A stretch of 64,000 nt of DNA from the NCBI GenBank assembly GCA_963807865.1, contig CAWEDK010000036.1, positions 1-64,000 of the forward strand, given 5' to 3'. A model generated the notes under the pieces. The model did not search any database. It had not been told where the DNA came from and saw only the letters and a list, made by a program, of their open reading frames with translations. Position numbers and translations under genes: made by a program. Below are positions 8,599 through 18,754 of the stretch, piece by piece. How positions within the stretch are numbered: the stretch's first letter is position 1; the number at the start of each line of letters is the position of its first letter. Source of the stretch: VAZQ01 sp963807865. Lineage in GTDB: Bacteria > Pseudomonadota > Alphaproteobacteria > Rhizobiales > Xanthobacteraceae.

Positions 8599-9525
8599 AT
8601 GGTGAAAACCGGTAAGTCGAACAAGAACCGGCTGCGAGTGCGCCGCGTGGTCGACGTGCCACTTCGCGAGGTCTCTGGTATTTGCTTGCGTCGCGGCCGA
8701 AACGGTCGGATGTTTCTGATCGCGGTCGGCGACCGGGTGGCGAAGATCGCCTGGTTTTCTCAGCCGCGCAGCGATGAGGGCCAAATCGACTGGCATACGA
8801 GCAACATCGCGAAGCTCTCAGGTTCGATGCTTCCCAAGCATGACCCCCAGATCGAGGCTGTCTGCGCTGACGGCCTCGGCCGCGTTTTGCTGCTCCAGGA
8901 AACACCTCCGCGTGTCGAACTCATCGACCCCAAGGCGTTAAAGGTGGTTGCGTCGATCGATCTTGCGGTGGAAGGGCGCGGCGAAATTGCGCGAGCGTGG
9001 TCCGACCCGAAGGGGTCGCGGGGCGAAGGAGCGGTGCTACTGCCCGGCGGGCATTTGCTCGTCGCCAAGGAGAAGAAGCCGGCGGCTTTCATTGAGTTTG
9101 GCCCGCCGCATTCGCGGTCGCGGGGCTTAGTCCGCGGCGGCGCACTGGCGGACGGCGAGCGGTGGCCGATTAAAAAAGGGCACCACCGATTCGTTGCTCT
9201 CGCGATCTGGCTTCCCGACAAGACACTGGCCAAAACCTGCGCCGACTTCAGTGACCTCGAAATAGGTCCGGATGGTTGCCTCTATCTGCTCAGTGACAAG
9301 TCCTCCACGATTGCGCGGCTCGATGATCTTCCGGCAGGTGGCGGCACCGCTGCGCTCCTTGATGCGTGGCGGCTCGGCGATCTGGATGGCAAGCCGGAAG
9401 GTCTCGCATTCACCGCACAGGGTCGTGCGATCGTCGGGCTCGACACGCGCAAGCCGCGCCGAAATCTCGTCCTGCTAGAGCCGGCGATTGCGCCGTTGCG
9501 CGGCCGTGGCCAGAGCCTGAGATGA
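8599..9525 (+). CDS. Beta-propeller protein (SdiA-regulated/esterase-like phytase type)
   Basis: A roughly 308-residue protein with repeating strand-rich blades such as EAVCADGLGRVLLLQETPPR, DLEIGPDGCLYLLSDKSST and KPEGLAFTAQGRAIVGLD. The EG(A/L).....G.(L)..LSD pattern is that of SdiA-regulated and phytase-like propeller domains. No signal peptide is seen at the chosen start (MVKTGKSNKNRL); an in-frame TTG at 8560 would extend it. Function is unproven. Confidence 0.6.
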   Translation: MVKTGKSNKNRLRVRRVVDVPLREVSGICLRRGRNGRMFLIAVGDRVAKIAWFSQPRSDEGQIDWHTSNIAKLSGSMLPKHDPQIEAVCADGLGRVLLLQETPPRVELIDPKALKVVASIDLAVEGRGEIARAWSDPKGSRGEGAVLLPGGHLLVAKEKKPAAFIEFGPPHSRSRGLVRGGALADGERWPIKKGHHRFVALAIWLPDKTLAKTCADFSDLEIGPDGCLYLLSDKSSTIARLDDLPAGGGTAALLDAWRLGDLDGKPEGLAFTAQGRAIVGLDTRKPRRNLVLLEPAIAPLRGRGQSLR

Positions 9526-9722
9526 TTCATCTATCGCACTTCTCGCTGAAGTTCGGCTCTACCAGGCATCCTACGGTCTTCACGCGCTATTCTTGAATTT
9601 CGAGCGTTACACGAAGGAAAAGCGATAGAATTCGCGGTCGCTGACCAGGTGATCAAATACGGTTCGCTTGCTGCGGTGCGCAAAGTCGCACCCGGGCATA
9701 GGAGTTGAGCGTGCCTTCCCAA
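9526..9722. other. Short intergenic stretch with a coding-like remnant
   Basis: Between convergent genes. The plus-strand frame ending at 9710 reads ILEFRALHEGKAIEFAVADQ and looks coding, but has no start codon and is closed upstream by TGA at 9548. Possibly the tail of a lost gene. Confidence 0.3.
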
Positions 9723-10130
9723 TCAGCGGCCGAACATTGTTCTACCCTGTGCGGATGCTTTGGCCCGCTCGACCTCAATAAGCACATCACGCGATTTCCA
9801 GGGCTTGGGAATATAAATGACACCAGGGGGCAGGTGTTGAAGGCTCTCGCCATCGCCCCCAGAGGTCAGCACAATTGTGAGATGCGGCCAGCGTACCTTT
9901 GCCTCGCGTGCCAAATCAACTCCGTCCATGGCGCCGGCGAGTTGAACGTCGGCAAAAATCATAGCTGCTTCCGATCCACGTAAGAGCATGACCGCAAGGG
10001 CAGCTTCGGCACTTTCGCATTCGACGATCTCTAAATCGCTATCCTCAAAAAGAGCGACAGTGAGTGAGCGGATATCCCTGTCGTCTTCCACGATAAGGAT
10101 AACCCGTCGCGCAGTTTTTGATTGGTCCAA
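9723..10130 (-). CDS. Stand-alone response regulator receiver
   Basis: A 135-residue CheY-like receiver with no output domain. Acidic pair in ILIVEDDRDI, phospho-acceptor Asp in MIFADVQLAG, Thr/Ser in VLTSGGDG and the conserved Lys in IPKPWK. Such single-domain regulators usually act in phosphorelays or on partner proteins. No kinase is adjacent. Confidence 0.88.
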   Translation of the reverse strand: MDQSKTARRVILIVEDDRDIRSLTVALFEDSDLEIVECESAEAALAVMLLRGSEAAMIFADVQLAGAMDGVDLAREAKVRWPHLTIVLTSGGDGESLQHLPPGVIYIPKPWKSRDVLIEVERAKASAQGRTMFGR

Positions 10131-10548
10131 ACCTGCCCCCCGATCACCTGGTACTCTACAAATTATTGGCGGATATTTTCTTCAATCCGCACAAGACGAT
10201 TAAACGATCCTCGTCCCGTTCGAGGCTCTTTAGGAGCAACCCCCGTGCTAGAAGCGGCACGGGGGCTACTGCCTGGAGGTTCATTACGGCCGTCGAGCCG
10301 CAACGTGAAAAGATTGTCACACGCAATAGACCGCATTAGGACGGGAGATAATCTGGCACCAGATTGTCTGTGACTGTGACTTGTTGGCAACAGAGTGCTG
10401 CCAAGTTAAAGCGCTCACTTTTTGGAGATAAACCGTGCGTGGCGCAGAGCGCAAGCGAGGTGAATCGAATAATATAGGGCAACGATTCTGGCACGAAGCG
10501 ATGCAGGGCGGGCCTGTCTGGCACGCGAGAAACGCACGAGTGTGAGCA
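10131..10548. other. Gene-free stretch
   Basis: No supported gene on either strand. It holds the hairpin at 10240-10265 and leads into a short membrane-protein gene. Confidence 0.5.
10240..10265. terminator. Hairpin, possible terminator
   Basis: CCCCCGTGC (10240-10248) pairs with GCACGGGGG (10257-10265) around an 8-base loop. No T-run follows; direction is unclear. Confidence 0.5.
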
Positions 10549-10713
10549 ATGAGAAAAATTGGGGCGATGCTGTGTTTTGGCCTCGGAGTGGCTTTCACTC
10601 TCGGGGCGCTCTACTCGCTTATACTTGAGTCACTTTCTAAAATCGTAGTTCCTGGGATTTTTGCGGCGATATTTCTACTCAGCGGCTTTTTCCTATCGCG
10701 CCGTTCGAAGTGA
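10549..10713 (+). CDS. Small membrane protein, 54 residues
   Basis: Starts MRKIGAMLCFGLGVAFTLG and contains two hydrophobic segments, the second VVPGIFAAIFLLSGFFL, ending RRSK. The topology suggests a hairpin in the inner membrane with both ends cytoplasmic. No Shine-Dalgarno is obvious. No family recognised. Confidence 0.5.
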   Translation: MRKIGAMLCFGLGVAFTLGALYSLILESLSKIVVPGIFAAIFLLSGFFLSRRSK

Positions 10714-10901
10714 TATCGAGCGAGGCCACTCCCATGCGGACAAACAGGCGACCGATCTCGCGGACCTTTGCTGCGGTGCGTGAGTCTCCCAGTTGCCTAG
10801 TCGCGCTGCCCGAGGTTGGTGGAAGAGCGAACTCAACGCGTACGTCTCGTGAAGCCGCGTCTTGGATAGAACCAGTCATACGGCATTGCTGTTGGAACTA
10901 A

Positions 10902-11948
10902 TCACTCGCCTGCCGGCAACAGCATTTGCAGATCGATAGTCGATCGTTGACCGAGCGCCGGTCCATTCTCAGCAAGCCAAGCATCGGCGGTCTGCCTGCC
11001 GAGGTCGAAGAGGTACTCAAGAAATGCGGAATAGTTATTGCGCTTGGTAGATAGGGCGATCTTCTCGAACTCCGGGTGCGCTTCGATAATGTGGAAATGG
11101 AGACGATCAAACCGGGCGCGGTCGAGCAGGCCCTCGTCGACGAACTTTAGGAGGACCCCAATGGCGGAGAGCTCCAACCAAAAGGTGGAGTTGAAGCTAA
11201 TCTCGATCAGGCGATCTTGGATATCACGCATGCTGCGTGGCACTCCTTCGCGTCGGATGGGATCGATCCTGACAACGATCAGGTCGCACTTCGGAATCTT
11301 CTGCACGAGGGCGGCGAGTGCAGGATTCCCCGTATAACCGCCGTCCCAGTACGCCTCGCCGTCGATCTCGACCGCTTGAAACAAGTGTGGCAGGCACGCC
11401 GAGGCCAGAACAGCGTCGACGGAGATGTTCGCGTTGGTGAAGACACGCCGCGTCGCAGTGCGCACATTGGTCGCGCACACCATGAGCTGGAGGGTCTCTT
11501 GTGCACGCAAGCCGTCGAAATCGATCAATTGGGTGAGCAGGTCGCGCAATGGATTGTAGTTGGCCGGATTGAACTCATAGGGCGACAAATTCCGAGTTGT
11601 TATGTCCCACATGTGATAAGCAGGTGTGTACTCTAGTCGCAGACGCGATGCGGTCTCGCCTGACAGTGGCTTAAGAAAGCTTCCGAATCCGGGCATCTTG
11701 CCGATGCCCTCCCAGAACCGACGGAGTGTTTGGCGTGCTTGCTCCGGCCCTCCTCGTACTAGCCCGTCGGCGAGGGCCACGGCATTCATGGCGCCTGCAC
11801 TGGTTCCCGTGACGCCAATGATTTCGATCGTCGTCTCTTCTAGCATCCGATCGAGCACGCCCCACGTGAAGGCTCCATGCGATCCGCCACCCTGCAAAGC
11901 CAAGGCGATCTTGCGCCGCCCCGGCGCCGAACTTGATTGATCCGTCAT
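10902..11948 (-). CDS. Patatin-like phospholipase
   Basis: An intact 348-residue lipid acyl hydrolase. Oxyanion-hole motif LQGGGSHGAFTWGVL at residues 18-32, nucleophile elbow GTSAG (Ser about residue 50), and the catalytic Asp in YWDGGYTGNPAL near residue 205. These are the Ser-Asp dyad motifs of the patatin family. No signal peptide, so probably cytoplasmic or membrane-associated. Proteins of this family in rhizobia are often next to PHB genes, but none is present here. One of the few long intact genes in the left third. Confidence 0.92.
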   Translation of the reverse strand: MTDQSSSAPGRRKIALALQGGGSHGAFTWGVLDRMLEETTIEIIGVTGTSAGAMNAVALADGLVRGGPEQARQTLRRFWEGIGKMPGFGSFLKPLSGETASRLRLEYTPAYHMWDITTRNLSPYEFNPANYNPLRDLLTQLIDFDGLRAQETLQLMVCATNVRTATRRVFTNANISVDAVLASACLPHLFQAVEIDGEAYWDGGYTGNPALAALVQKIPKCDLIVVRIDPIRREGVPRSMRDIQDRLIEISFNSTFWLELSAIGVLLKFVDEGLLDRARFDRLHFHIIEAHPEFEKIALSTKRNNYSAFLEYLFDLGRQTADAWLAENGPALGQRSTIDLQMLLPAGE

Positions 11949-12244
11949 AGTAATCGCCGATCCTCAACGTCACCGATGCCCTCGGCCTGCGTTTGTGCAA
12001 GCAAAATTCAAGCCAACGCAAAAGGGCTCAGCTGCACGATCACACGTGGAGCCGGTGGAGAAGACCGGATGTCTGCGCTAGGGGCGCTATTGGGCGATAA
12101 GCGGACTCGCATTCTGCCGTTGATCCCGCTCGGACATCTAAACCGCTGTGATAAAGTCCAGCGGTCACACCGAGCGCCCACTGACTAATCGGCTGTAAAT
12201 CTGATTAACTGTGATGCGACTGTGATTGGTTCCGGGGGCCGCGA

Positions 12245-12994
12245 ATGACTGAGCTACTGGTTGCGTTGGGCTTGATCGCCGGAGTTGTCGCCGCTCACGA
12301 GATTGGTTTTTGGCTAGGATCACTGACCCAATCGGCTGATGAGCCTTTCAACCGACAAGTGGCCGTGGTTCGGACATCCACAGCTGCTCTCGTTGCATTT
12401 CTTAATCGGCTTCGCATTTTCCGGGGCAGCATCGCGCTTTATTGATCGGGTAGATATCATTGTGAAGGAGGCGAACGCACTCGGTACCGCTTACTTGAGA
12501 GCCGATACCATCGCCGAACCTCAACGCGGCGAACTGAAGGCTGCGCTGAGAGAGTACACCGCCGACCGGGTCATATTGCTGAGTCGCGAAGGACGCGATC
12601 AGATTGAGCCCTTGCTCGCTAAGGTAAGTGGCCTGCACGAGCGAATGTGGAGATCGGCGATCAAAGCCACTCAGGACAACGCGCCATTGATGGCGAGTCG
12701 TTCTGCCGCCGATCAACGAAGTCATCGATCTGCATTCGACGCACCTCGCTATGGCGAGAAGACATTTGCCCGTTCTGATCATGGCGGTCCTTTTAGGGAC
12801 GGCGGCAATCGGCGTTGGTCTGCTAGGCTTCGGCAATGGTCGTGCGGGTCGCCGGTTTTCTGTGCTCGACTCGATTTACGGCGTGGTTCTCGCGGTCGCT
12901 CTGTGGATGACCATCGACCTGGATTACCCGGGCATCGGCTTAATCAGGTGTGAGCAATCTCAGTGTTGTGGAAGCCTTGGCTGCTATGAAATGA
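12245..12994 (+). CDS. DUF4239-like membrane protein, frameshifted
   Basis: Stitched from three frames: MTELLVALGLIAGVVAAHEIG with a following TM segment, FIDRVDIIVKEANALGTAYLR up to about 12700, then LPVLIMAVLLGTAAIGVGLL and SVLDSIYGVVLAVALWM from about 12765. A last extra base near 12950 separates YPGIGLIR from its tail. Total about 250 residues with two TM segments at each end and a helical middle, the layout of DUF4239 (bestrophin-like) proteins. Function unknown. Confidence 0.65.
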
Positions 12995-13125
12995 GTATCA
13001 TCGCATGACGCAAGCGCAGACAGGGTGATGGGCAATTTCGAGGCCGCTCCCCGGCCGCGCGTTGATTGCGCCCGCGACGTTGATATTCTTCGCGGTGCCG
13101 GACGCGTTTTCATAGGAGAGGGTAA

Positions 13126-13287
13126 ATGGATGATCCTCCGAGCCAAGACTGGATAGAGAAACGAATGGGACATAAAGCTTACGCGCGTAAGCGAAACTGG
13201 GGGGTAATAGCAATCGGGCTAGTGTTGTTTGTAGCAGTCTGCGGCTTGCTGTTGTTCTTGGCGGCATGGGCAAAATTGATCCGGTAA
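13126..13287 (+). CDS. Small single-pass membrane protein, 53 residues
   Basis: A good ribosome site (GGAGAGGG) sits just before the ATG. A charged N-terminus (MDDPPSQDWIEKRMGHKAYA) is followed by one TM segment (VIAIGLVLFVAVCGLLLFL). No family recognised. Confidence 0.6.
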   Translation: MDDPPSQDWIEKRMGHKAYARKRNWGVIAIGLVLFVAVCGLLLFLAAWAKLIR

Positions 13288-13533
13288 CGGCGGGGGCGAT
13301 CGAAATGGCATGCGCCAAGAAAGCTCTCTCCTGGAACCTGACGCCCACTCGGCTGGCGCGCGCCGAGAAGTGACCGAATAGTGGTGCGCGATGAACACCG
13401 ACCCGACTCACACCGAATGACAGAGAGGCGCATGGAAGCGGTGTTCGGATGCGTTGGCTGATGCCGGTCTAGTCAGGGAAGCGTTGACACTTATGTCAGT
13501 GTGGAGTAGGCACAGAACAGATGAAAGGCCGGA

Positions 13534-13825
13534 ATTTCGACAACGGAACAGATTTTGATCAACCTCGTTTCCGGGGCGCTAGGTGCGCGTTGCCGAAGGC
13601 AGGTCGTCCCCCAACTTCGATCTCGGATGATTGGCAACATCAGGCCTCGTCCCATCGGAGGTGGGTGCTCGGCCAAATCGTTACGTTATTGCTTCCGTCG
13701 ATATTGGCCGCCGCGCAGTCGGGAATCTGAGCTCGGCGGCATCGTCTCACAGGCGATCGCTGGGGTGCTGCGGCGCGATACTCACGGCGATCATTGGCGC
13801 AATCAAAAACAAATCTGCTGCCTGA
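13534..13825 (+). pseudogene. Gly/Ala-rich small membrane protein, broken
   Basis: Pieces of one protein appear in three frames: STTEQILINLVSGALG, VLGQIVTLLLPSILAAAQSG, LGGIVSQAIAG and GAILTAIIGAIKNKSAA. Together they give about 95 residues resembling small glycine-rich membrane proteins common in Bradyrhizobium. There is no ATG at the expected start: the codon in that place is ATT (13534). At least three shifts plus a lost start suggest real decay, though assembly errors may add to it. Confidence 0.5.
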
Positions 13826-14217
13826 CAGGCCAACCTCGCACGGGCAGGGCATCCGTTAGCACCTGAATAGAAGTCGCGGGACGCTACCGCGTCCCTTCGG
13901 ACGCGAGACAATTTGCGTTGCCGCAACAGGTAGCAAAATTGACGTTGCGGAACGGCGCATCGTTCTATGCGGTCATATTGGGCTTGTGGAGAAGTCGAAT
14001 AACGAGGACAAAATCTATTCTCATCCCTTGCTTGCATCGAAACTCTGACATAGTCCACGCTGCTTGCAGCGATGGCTTCGGTCATCAAGTCGGTTCGGCG
14101 GACCACGCGCGAGGTGCGTCGATGAGCAGGGGTTCCCGAGTTGGATAACGGCCGGGAGATAAGCTGCCCGGTGCAGAGTTCAATAATCGCCCGTAATGTG
14201 GAACCGCTGCAAGCCTT

Positions 14218-14250
14218 GAAGGACCGCTTGGGGCAACCCGGCGGTCCTTC
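14218..14250. terminator. Hairpin terminator near the cold-shock gene
   Basis: GAAGGACCGC (14218-14227) pairs with GCGGTCCTTC (14241-14250), a perfect 10-bp stem with a 13-base loop. It lies about 140 bases beyond the end of the leftward cold-shock gene. Confidence 0.55.
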
Positions 14251-14390
14251 GACATTTCAAACGTAACTTGAAAGAAGGCTCGACCGCATCAACGACCGGT
14301 CCATAGCGCGCTGACAAGGTTTGGTCGGTGGCGGCGCCGAATATTTTGAGGCTCTCTTACCGATTATTGAGGCGATGGGCGGCGCTTCGG

Positions 14391-14601
14391 TCATTTGATC
14401 TTGAGCCTGACCGCCGAATTCTTTCCCCCGATTGCTCTCGATCTCGTACTCGACGGTCTGTCCCTCATTTAGCGACCTTAGGCCCGCCTGCTCAACAGCC
14501 GAAATGTGCACGAACACATCCCTGCCACCGCCGCCACCTGACGGCTGGATAAACCCATAACCCTTTGTCGGATTGAACCACTTCACGGTACCCGTCGCCA
14601 T
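14391..14601 (-). CDS. Cold-shock protein (CspA family)
   Basis: A single-strand nucleic-acid-binding OB-fold protein. RNP1 and RNP2 are visible as KGYGFIQP and DVFVHISAVE, and the protein opens MATGTVKWFNPTKG. One extra base in GGGGGAAAG near 14425 shifts the last dozen codons. Repaired, it ends NRGKNSAVRLKIK at 14391, giving the usual 69 or so residues. It acts as an RNA chaperone in cold or stationary phase. No cspA-type long leader was identified. Confidence 0.88.
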
Positions 14602-14899
14602 TTCAGTCTCCGATTTGACGCCGCACCCTACACACCGCAGCCAAGCGCGGCTAGCGCAAATCGCCGACCTTAACTCATGGCGATGCAGTGGGGGCAATGT
14701 CGCCGTCTGGGCGCTTCGCGGCTTTTGCGGTCGTAGCGGGTTCAGTAGCTATTGGGGGAAAGCGGACAGGTCGTCCGATCTTCGCTGAGCCGGACGTTAG
14801 TGACCCACTCCGGTCATCGGACGACCAAATTTGCTGCACTGTCAGCATTCTCGCACGACGATGTGGTAATGTGCGGCTCCCGGAATGAGGTGGGGGCCT

Positions 14900-15877
14900 A
14901 TGAAACGGCGCGAATTCGTCACCCTGCTAGGCGGAGCGGCTGCGTGGCCGCTAGCTGCAAGCGCGCAGCAAGCGGGGCGAACTCGTCGGATCGGGGTGCT
15001 ATTCGTTGGCCTCTCACCAGAGAGCAAGGAGGCAAGGCAATTTAGGTTGGGACTTCGGGATGCAGGTTTTTCCGAAGGACAGGATGCAGTGATCTTTTGG
15101 CGATCTGCGAAGGGGGACTACGATCAGGTTCCGGCTCTAATCTCGGACCTTATCCAGAACAAAGTGGATGTGATTGTCCTAGACAGCACGGTCGCCACCG
15201 AAATGACCAAGCGAGCCACATCTACGATTCCTATTGTCATGGCTCTTGTTCTTGATCCGGTTGGTTCCGGGTTGGTGGAAAGCTTGGCGTATCCCGGCGG
15301 AAACATCACCGGGCTTTCGATGATGGCGACCGAACTCTATCCCAAGCGATTGCAGCTACTAAAAGAGATAATCCCGCAGCTCAACAGGGCAGCTGTCCTC
15401 TGGAATTCTGATCATCCTTATCATGCCAAGGTTGTCGAAGAACTCAAGGCAATTGGGCCGCGACTATCAATCGATCTGAAGTTCGTTGGTGTACGAGCAC
15501 CTGAACAACTCAATCCGGCATTCTCTGAGATCAAGCAAGCAGGCGCCCAAGCACTCTATGTAGTAGAGGACCCCATCTTCTTTGCTCACCGGGTACCTCT
15601 TCTGGAGATGGCGGCCGCTGCGCAGTTACCAACCATTCACGAGTTGCGGCGGTGGCCTGAAGCTAATGCCCTTGTCTCCTACGGGCCGGACCTGCACGAC
15701 CTATTTCGTCGGTCCGCGTTTTATGTCGGACGGATTCTGAAAGGCACCAAACCAGCCGATCTGCCCGTCGAACAGCCGACCAAGTTTGAACTTGTGATCA
15801 ATCTCAAGACTGCAAATCTGCTCGGGCTGAAAGTTCCCGACAAGGTGATTGCCCTCACCGACGATGTGATCGAATAG
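14900..15877 (+). CDS. ABC-type substrate-binding protein (ABC_sub_bind family)
   Basis: An intact 325-residue periplasmic protein. It starts with a twin-arginine-like signal MKRREFVTLLGGAAAWPLA ending ASAQQ. Landmarks of the family include RIGVLFVGLSPE, PGGNITGLSMMATEL, RRSAFYVGRILKGTKPADLP and the tail FELVINLKTANLLGL. No permease or ATPase gene is adjacent, which is common for this family in Bradyrhizobium. Ligand unknown. Confidence 0.88.
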   Translation: MKRREFVTLLGGAAAWPLAASAQQAGRTRRIGVLFVGLSPESKEARQFRLGLRDAGFSEGQDAVIFWRSAKGDYDQVPALISDLIQNKVDVIVLDSTVATEMTKRATSTIPIVMALVLDPVGSGLVESLAYPGGNITGLSMMATELYPKRLQLLKEIIPQLNRAAVLWNSDHPYHAKVVEELKAIGPRLSIDLKFVGVRAPEQLNPAFSEIKQAGAQALYVVEDPIFFAHRVPLLEMAAAAQLPTIHELRRWPEANALVSYGPDLHDLFRRSAFYVGRILKGTKPADLPVEQPTKFELVINLKTANLLGLKVPDKVIALTDDVIE

Positions 15878-16141
15878 GCCCCTATGCGCCGCACTGCATG
15901 AGTCCGTTCGTCACCCGAAGCGGCGGATCGCTGCGCCGCGATAGTTCGGTCGCTGTTTGGGGAAGAGCGGACGCGGCCAAACTGCGGGCCATCAAGGCCA
16001 CGCGCCTCTTGTTAGAGCAGCCCTGCACCGACATGATCGCGGTTCAGCTCGGCATCGCGAGCGCAGCAACGCACTCCAAGGTGTAAAAAGTCTATGCCGG
16101 CTCTGGTGGAAAGGTGTCAAAGTCGCTAATCGCAAGAAAAA

Positions 16142-16161
16142 GCCCCGGCGTAAACCGGGGC
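16142..16161. terminator. Hairpin terminator
   Basis: GCCCCGG and CCGGGGC form a perfect 7-bp stem with loop CGTAAA. An A-run precedes it (16136-16141), so it could terminate leftward transcription. Confidence 0.55.
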
Positions 16162-16355
16162 GAGTTCTCAAAAGGGGATGTGCCTCCAAGGAGGCACAGG
16201 TCGTACCTAGCCATAACTAAATGACATTCTAAAGGCACTCATTATCAAACCCGGCGTGACAAGGAAAAATCTTCCAGATCAGTTGGCCTCGTGAGGTTGA
16301 AGCGATGCATCGCTTTCAAGCTGCCGCATATTCGAAAGACGATCATATGTAGTAA

Positions 16356-16390
16356 AGCCCCGCCCAGTGGTCTGACACCGGAACGGGGCT
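16356..16390. terminator. Hairpin beyond the outer-membrane gene
   Basis: AGCCCCG (16356-16362) pairs with CGGGGCT (16384-16390) about 55 bases after the stop of the leftward outer-membrane gene. The loop is long (21 bases). Confidence 0.45.
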
Positions 16391-16445
16391 GGATACTCCG
16401 ACAGGGATCATGGTTCCATCGGAGCATCTGGAGCTATTAACGGGA

Positions 16446-17225
16446 TCAGTATGCGCCGTATGTGCCGCCGCCGAAGCGGTAGTTGACACCGATGCGGGTT
16501 ACCCAGGCCGAGCTATCATGCTCGAAGCGTACCCCGCGGGCGGGGGCGCAGAGGATCGAGCAGGTGAATGCGGTCTCTTCCGTTTGGAAACGGGCGTAGA
16601 GCACTTCGCTCTTGAGGCTCCAGTTGGAAGCGAACTGCCACTCCGTGCCGAAGCCCGCAGTCCAGCCCAAGCGCGTCTTGTCGGACGAGAAGCCCTCGCT
16701 GATCCCTAGGACGGGGATATTAAGGTCAACGCTTCGCTCGGTTTTGGCGTAGGCGAGACCGCCGGTCACGTACAGCATGAGGTTGTCTACGACAACGCCC
16801 GTGCGCGCCCGGATGCTGCCAAAGCTTTTAAGGTGGCTTGACGCGGCAAGCGTTGCGAATCCAAGCGGGCCGGCAAAGAGCTCGTCATGGCCGACGTTTG
16901 CCCAATTGTAATCGGCCTCGATGCCAAAGACGGTGCAGCGGGATTGCCAGTTGTAGCCGCCCTGAATGCCGCCGACGAAGCCGTCCGAGCTCCGAGTCGC
17001 CTCGTTCGGCAGGAAGAAACCAGCGAAGGGGCCAAAGCCGTCGAGATCTCTGAAGCGATGCTCGCCGTAGCCCCAGCCTGCGTTGGCACCGACATAGAAC
17101 CCACCGAATTGCGCGCAGGCCGGCGCCGGCGGGAGCGGCCTAGCCTTCACAGCCATGTCGGCCGCGTTGGCAAGACCACAGCTCAGCAAAGATGCGCTCG
17201 CGATAGCGAAGATTAAACGTTTCAT
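16446..17225 (-). CDS. Outer-membrane beta-barrel protein (Omp25-like) 1
   Basis: A 259-residue protein with signal peptide MKRLIFAIASASLLSCGLAN-A. The mature part opens with FGGFYVGANAGWGYGEHRF and ends IGVNYRFGGGTYGAY; alternating strands such as LGWTAGFGTEWQFASNWSLK mark an eight-stranded barrel. The start at 17225 is chosen because it begins the signal peptide; an upstream in-frame ATG adds only eight residues. One of three such barrels in the window. Probable structural outer-membrane protein. Confidence 0.88.
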   Translation of the reverse strand: MKRLIFAIASASLLSCGLANAADMAVKARPLPPAPACAQFGGFYVGANAGWGYGEHRFRDLDGFGPFAGFFLPNEATRSSDGFVGGIQGGYNWQSRCTVFGIEADYNWANVGHDELFAGPLGFATLAASSHLKSFGSIRARTGVVVDNLMLYVTGGLAYAKTERSVDLNIPVLGISEGFSSDKTRLGWTAGFGTEWQFASNWSLKSEVLYARFQTEETAFTCSILCAPARGVRFEHDSSAWVTRIGVNYRFGGGTYGAY

Positions 17226-17525
17226 GATTGGGTCCCCCGTTGGATGCATTCTTTAAAGTGTATCGTGGATGGGTCCCAAAAGCTGTCGCCCCTGAGACAC
17301 ACCTCAAATGATTAATTAACCATAACACCGTACCGCCCAAAAACTGGAACACGTTGTCCCAAATCAGCAACGGCGGCAATTTCGGTGATCAGTTGTCTGC
17401 GGCGGACCGCTGATGCCCTACAGCTCTCGCAAAATGTGAAGCGGCGATGTTGCCCATTCTCAAATTCTTATTCACAGCGCCGCCATCGCGGGTCGAGCAC
17501 CGCCGCAATCCAGCATTACATAAAT

Positions 17526-18105
17526 TCAGGGTCCGCTTTTTTCCAAAGGATTCTCGTTCCGAGGGGAATTTATGTCGCAATATCGTACCAATACATTGTT
17601 CTTGCCGAATTCGTCGATTTTACGCTGTGATGCGACGGAATAGTCCTCAGTAAAATAACATCGGTCCGCACAATAATCATTTAGCCGACTTATTCGATCG
17701 TTGAGATTTGCAATAAAACTATTTCGCGGTTCAAGCATCATATTGTAGACGCGCACCAATCCCGTGTATCTCAGTACGTCACGCTCGATGTCCATCTGGT
17801 TCTGAATAGAGTCAAGTTTCTTGAGGCAGACGCGATCTTCTTCCTTCATCGGCCAAGATTCGATCTCTGATTTCGACGCAATCGCGTAGCTGCTCGCTTG
17901 AGATACGTAGCGCGCCTGCGGGGCATTCGCCGCCACTTTTAGCCTCTTCGATGTTAGGCCCGCGAACGTAGATTTTCGGTGAGCCGGCCCGCCTCCGTGC
18001 ATCCGCCTCGTCCATCGTCGCGACCAGCAAGACAAGGATCAGTCCGGAGCCAACCAGCCCAGAGCATTTAAGTATTTTCCGGGTTGCCCCTATCCACGCA
18101 CACAT
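17526..18105 (-). CDS. Secreted hypothetical protein, frameshifted
   Basis: Starts MCAWIGATRKILKCSG with a hydrophobic segment (GSGLILVLLVATMDEADA) that looks like a signal or anchor. The frame shifts near 17925, after GGECPA. The rest reads CLKKLDSIQNQMDIERDVLR and ADRCYFTEDYSVASQRKID, a helical secreted domain with several Cys residues. About 190 residues in all. No family recognised. Confidence 0.5.
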
Positions 18106-18483
18106 GACGCCACCATTGAAGGCTTGGATATTAGGCCATTTCTTTGATCTTACCTGTGCCTTCAAGGTCACATAGCGTCCACGAATTACCAATCACGCCT
18201 GCCGGATGATGCCCGCGCCTCGATGGGACTTCGCGAAGCAACTCTTCAACTCGTTCAACGCCCAATCTGGAGCAGGCGTCGGTCAAATATCGAATCGGCG
18301 CGGGGTCCTCACGTCGACGGTGCAATACAGCCGTCGACATCTTTCGGCTGATCTACGCCTTGAAGCAGGCTGTTAGGTCAGCAAAGCCCGCGCTTTACGA
18401 AGCCCATGTGGCTTTGCTGCACTACACAGGTTTACCGGGGCATGCTGAATGAATACTCCATGTTAAGTTTGCAGGAGGGGCAA

Positions 18484-18600
18484 ATGAAGAAGCTTCTAGT
18501 TGCAGCGGTCGCCACACTGGTTGCAGTGAGCGTCGCTGGCTGCGCAGCGGTTGGCAAGGGCAAGGGCAAGGCTCCGCCCCCGATCGTGACGAAGGGCTAA
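18484..18600 (+). CDS. Small lipoprotein
   Basis: A 38-residue prolipoprotein with a strong ribosome site (GGAGGGG). The signal MKKLLVAAVATLVAVSVAGC ends in a lipobox (VAGC). The mature part is short: KGKGKGKAPPPIVTKG. Function unknown; such peptides are frequent in Bradyrhizobium. Confidence 0.7.
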   Translation: MKKLLVAAVATLVAVSVAGCAAVGKGKGKAPPPIVTKG

Positions 18601-18754
18601 TTGCTCTGTTTTGAGCTGCGGCGTTACGGCGTAAGTTACGCGGGCTGACGTTGCGCCTCAAACACGCGCTAGCGCCGTTCAATGATCGCCCTCCGTGGTC
18701 GCCATCGCTCGGCCGCGATGACGAGGACAACGGGATTTGTCTCGCCCGCTCGAT

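Larger units (their letters stand above)
15878..16445. other. Intergenic region with two terminators
   Basis: No convincing gene. A plus-strand frame at 15898-16086 is open but has no coding landmarks. It holds the hairpins at 16142-16161 and 16356-16390. Confidence 0.5.
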
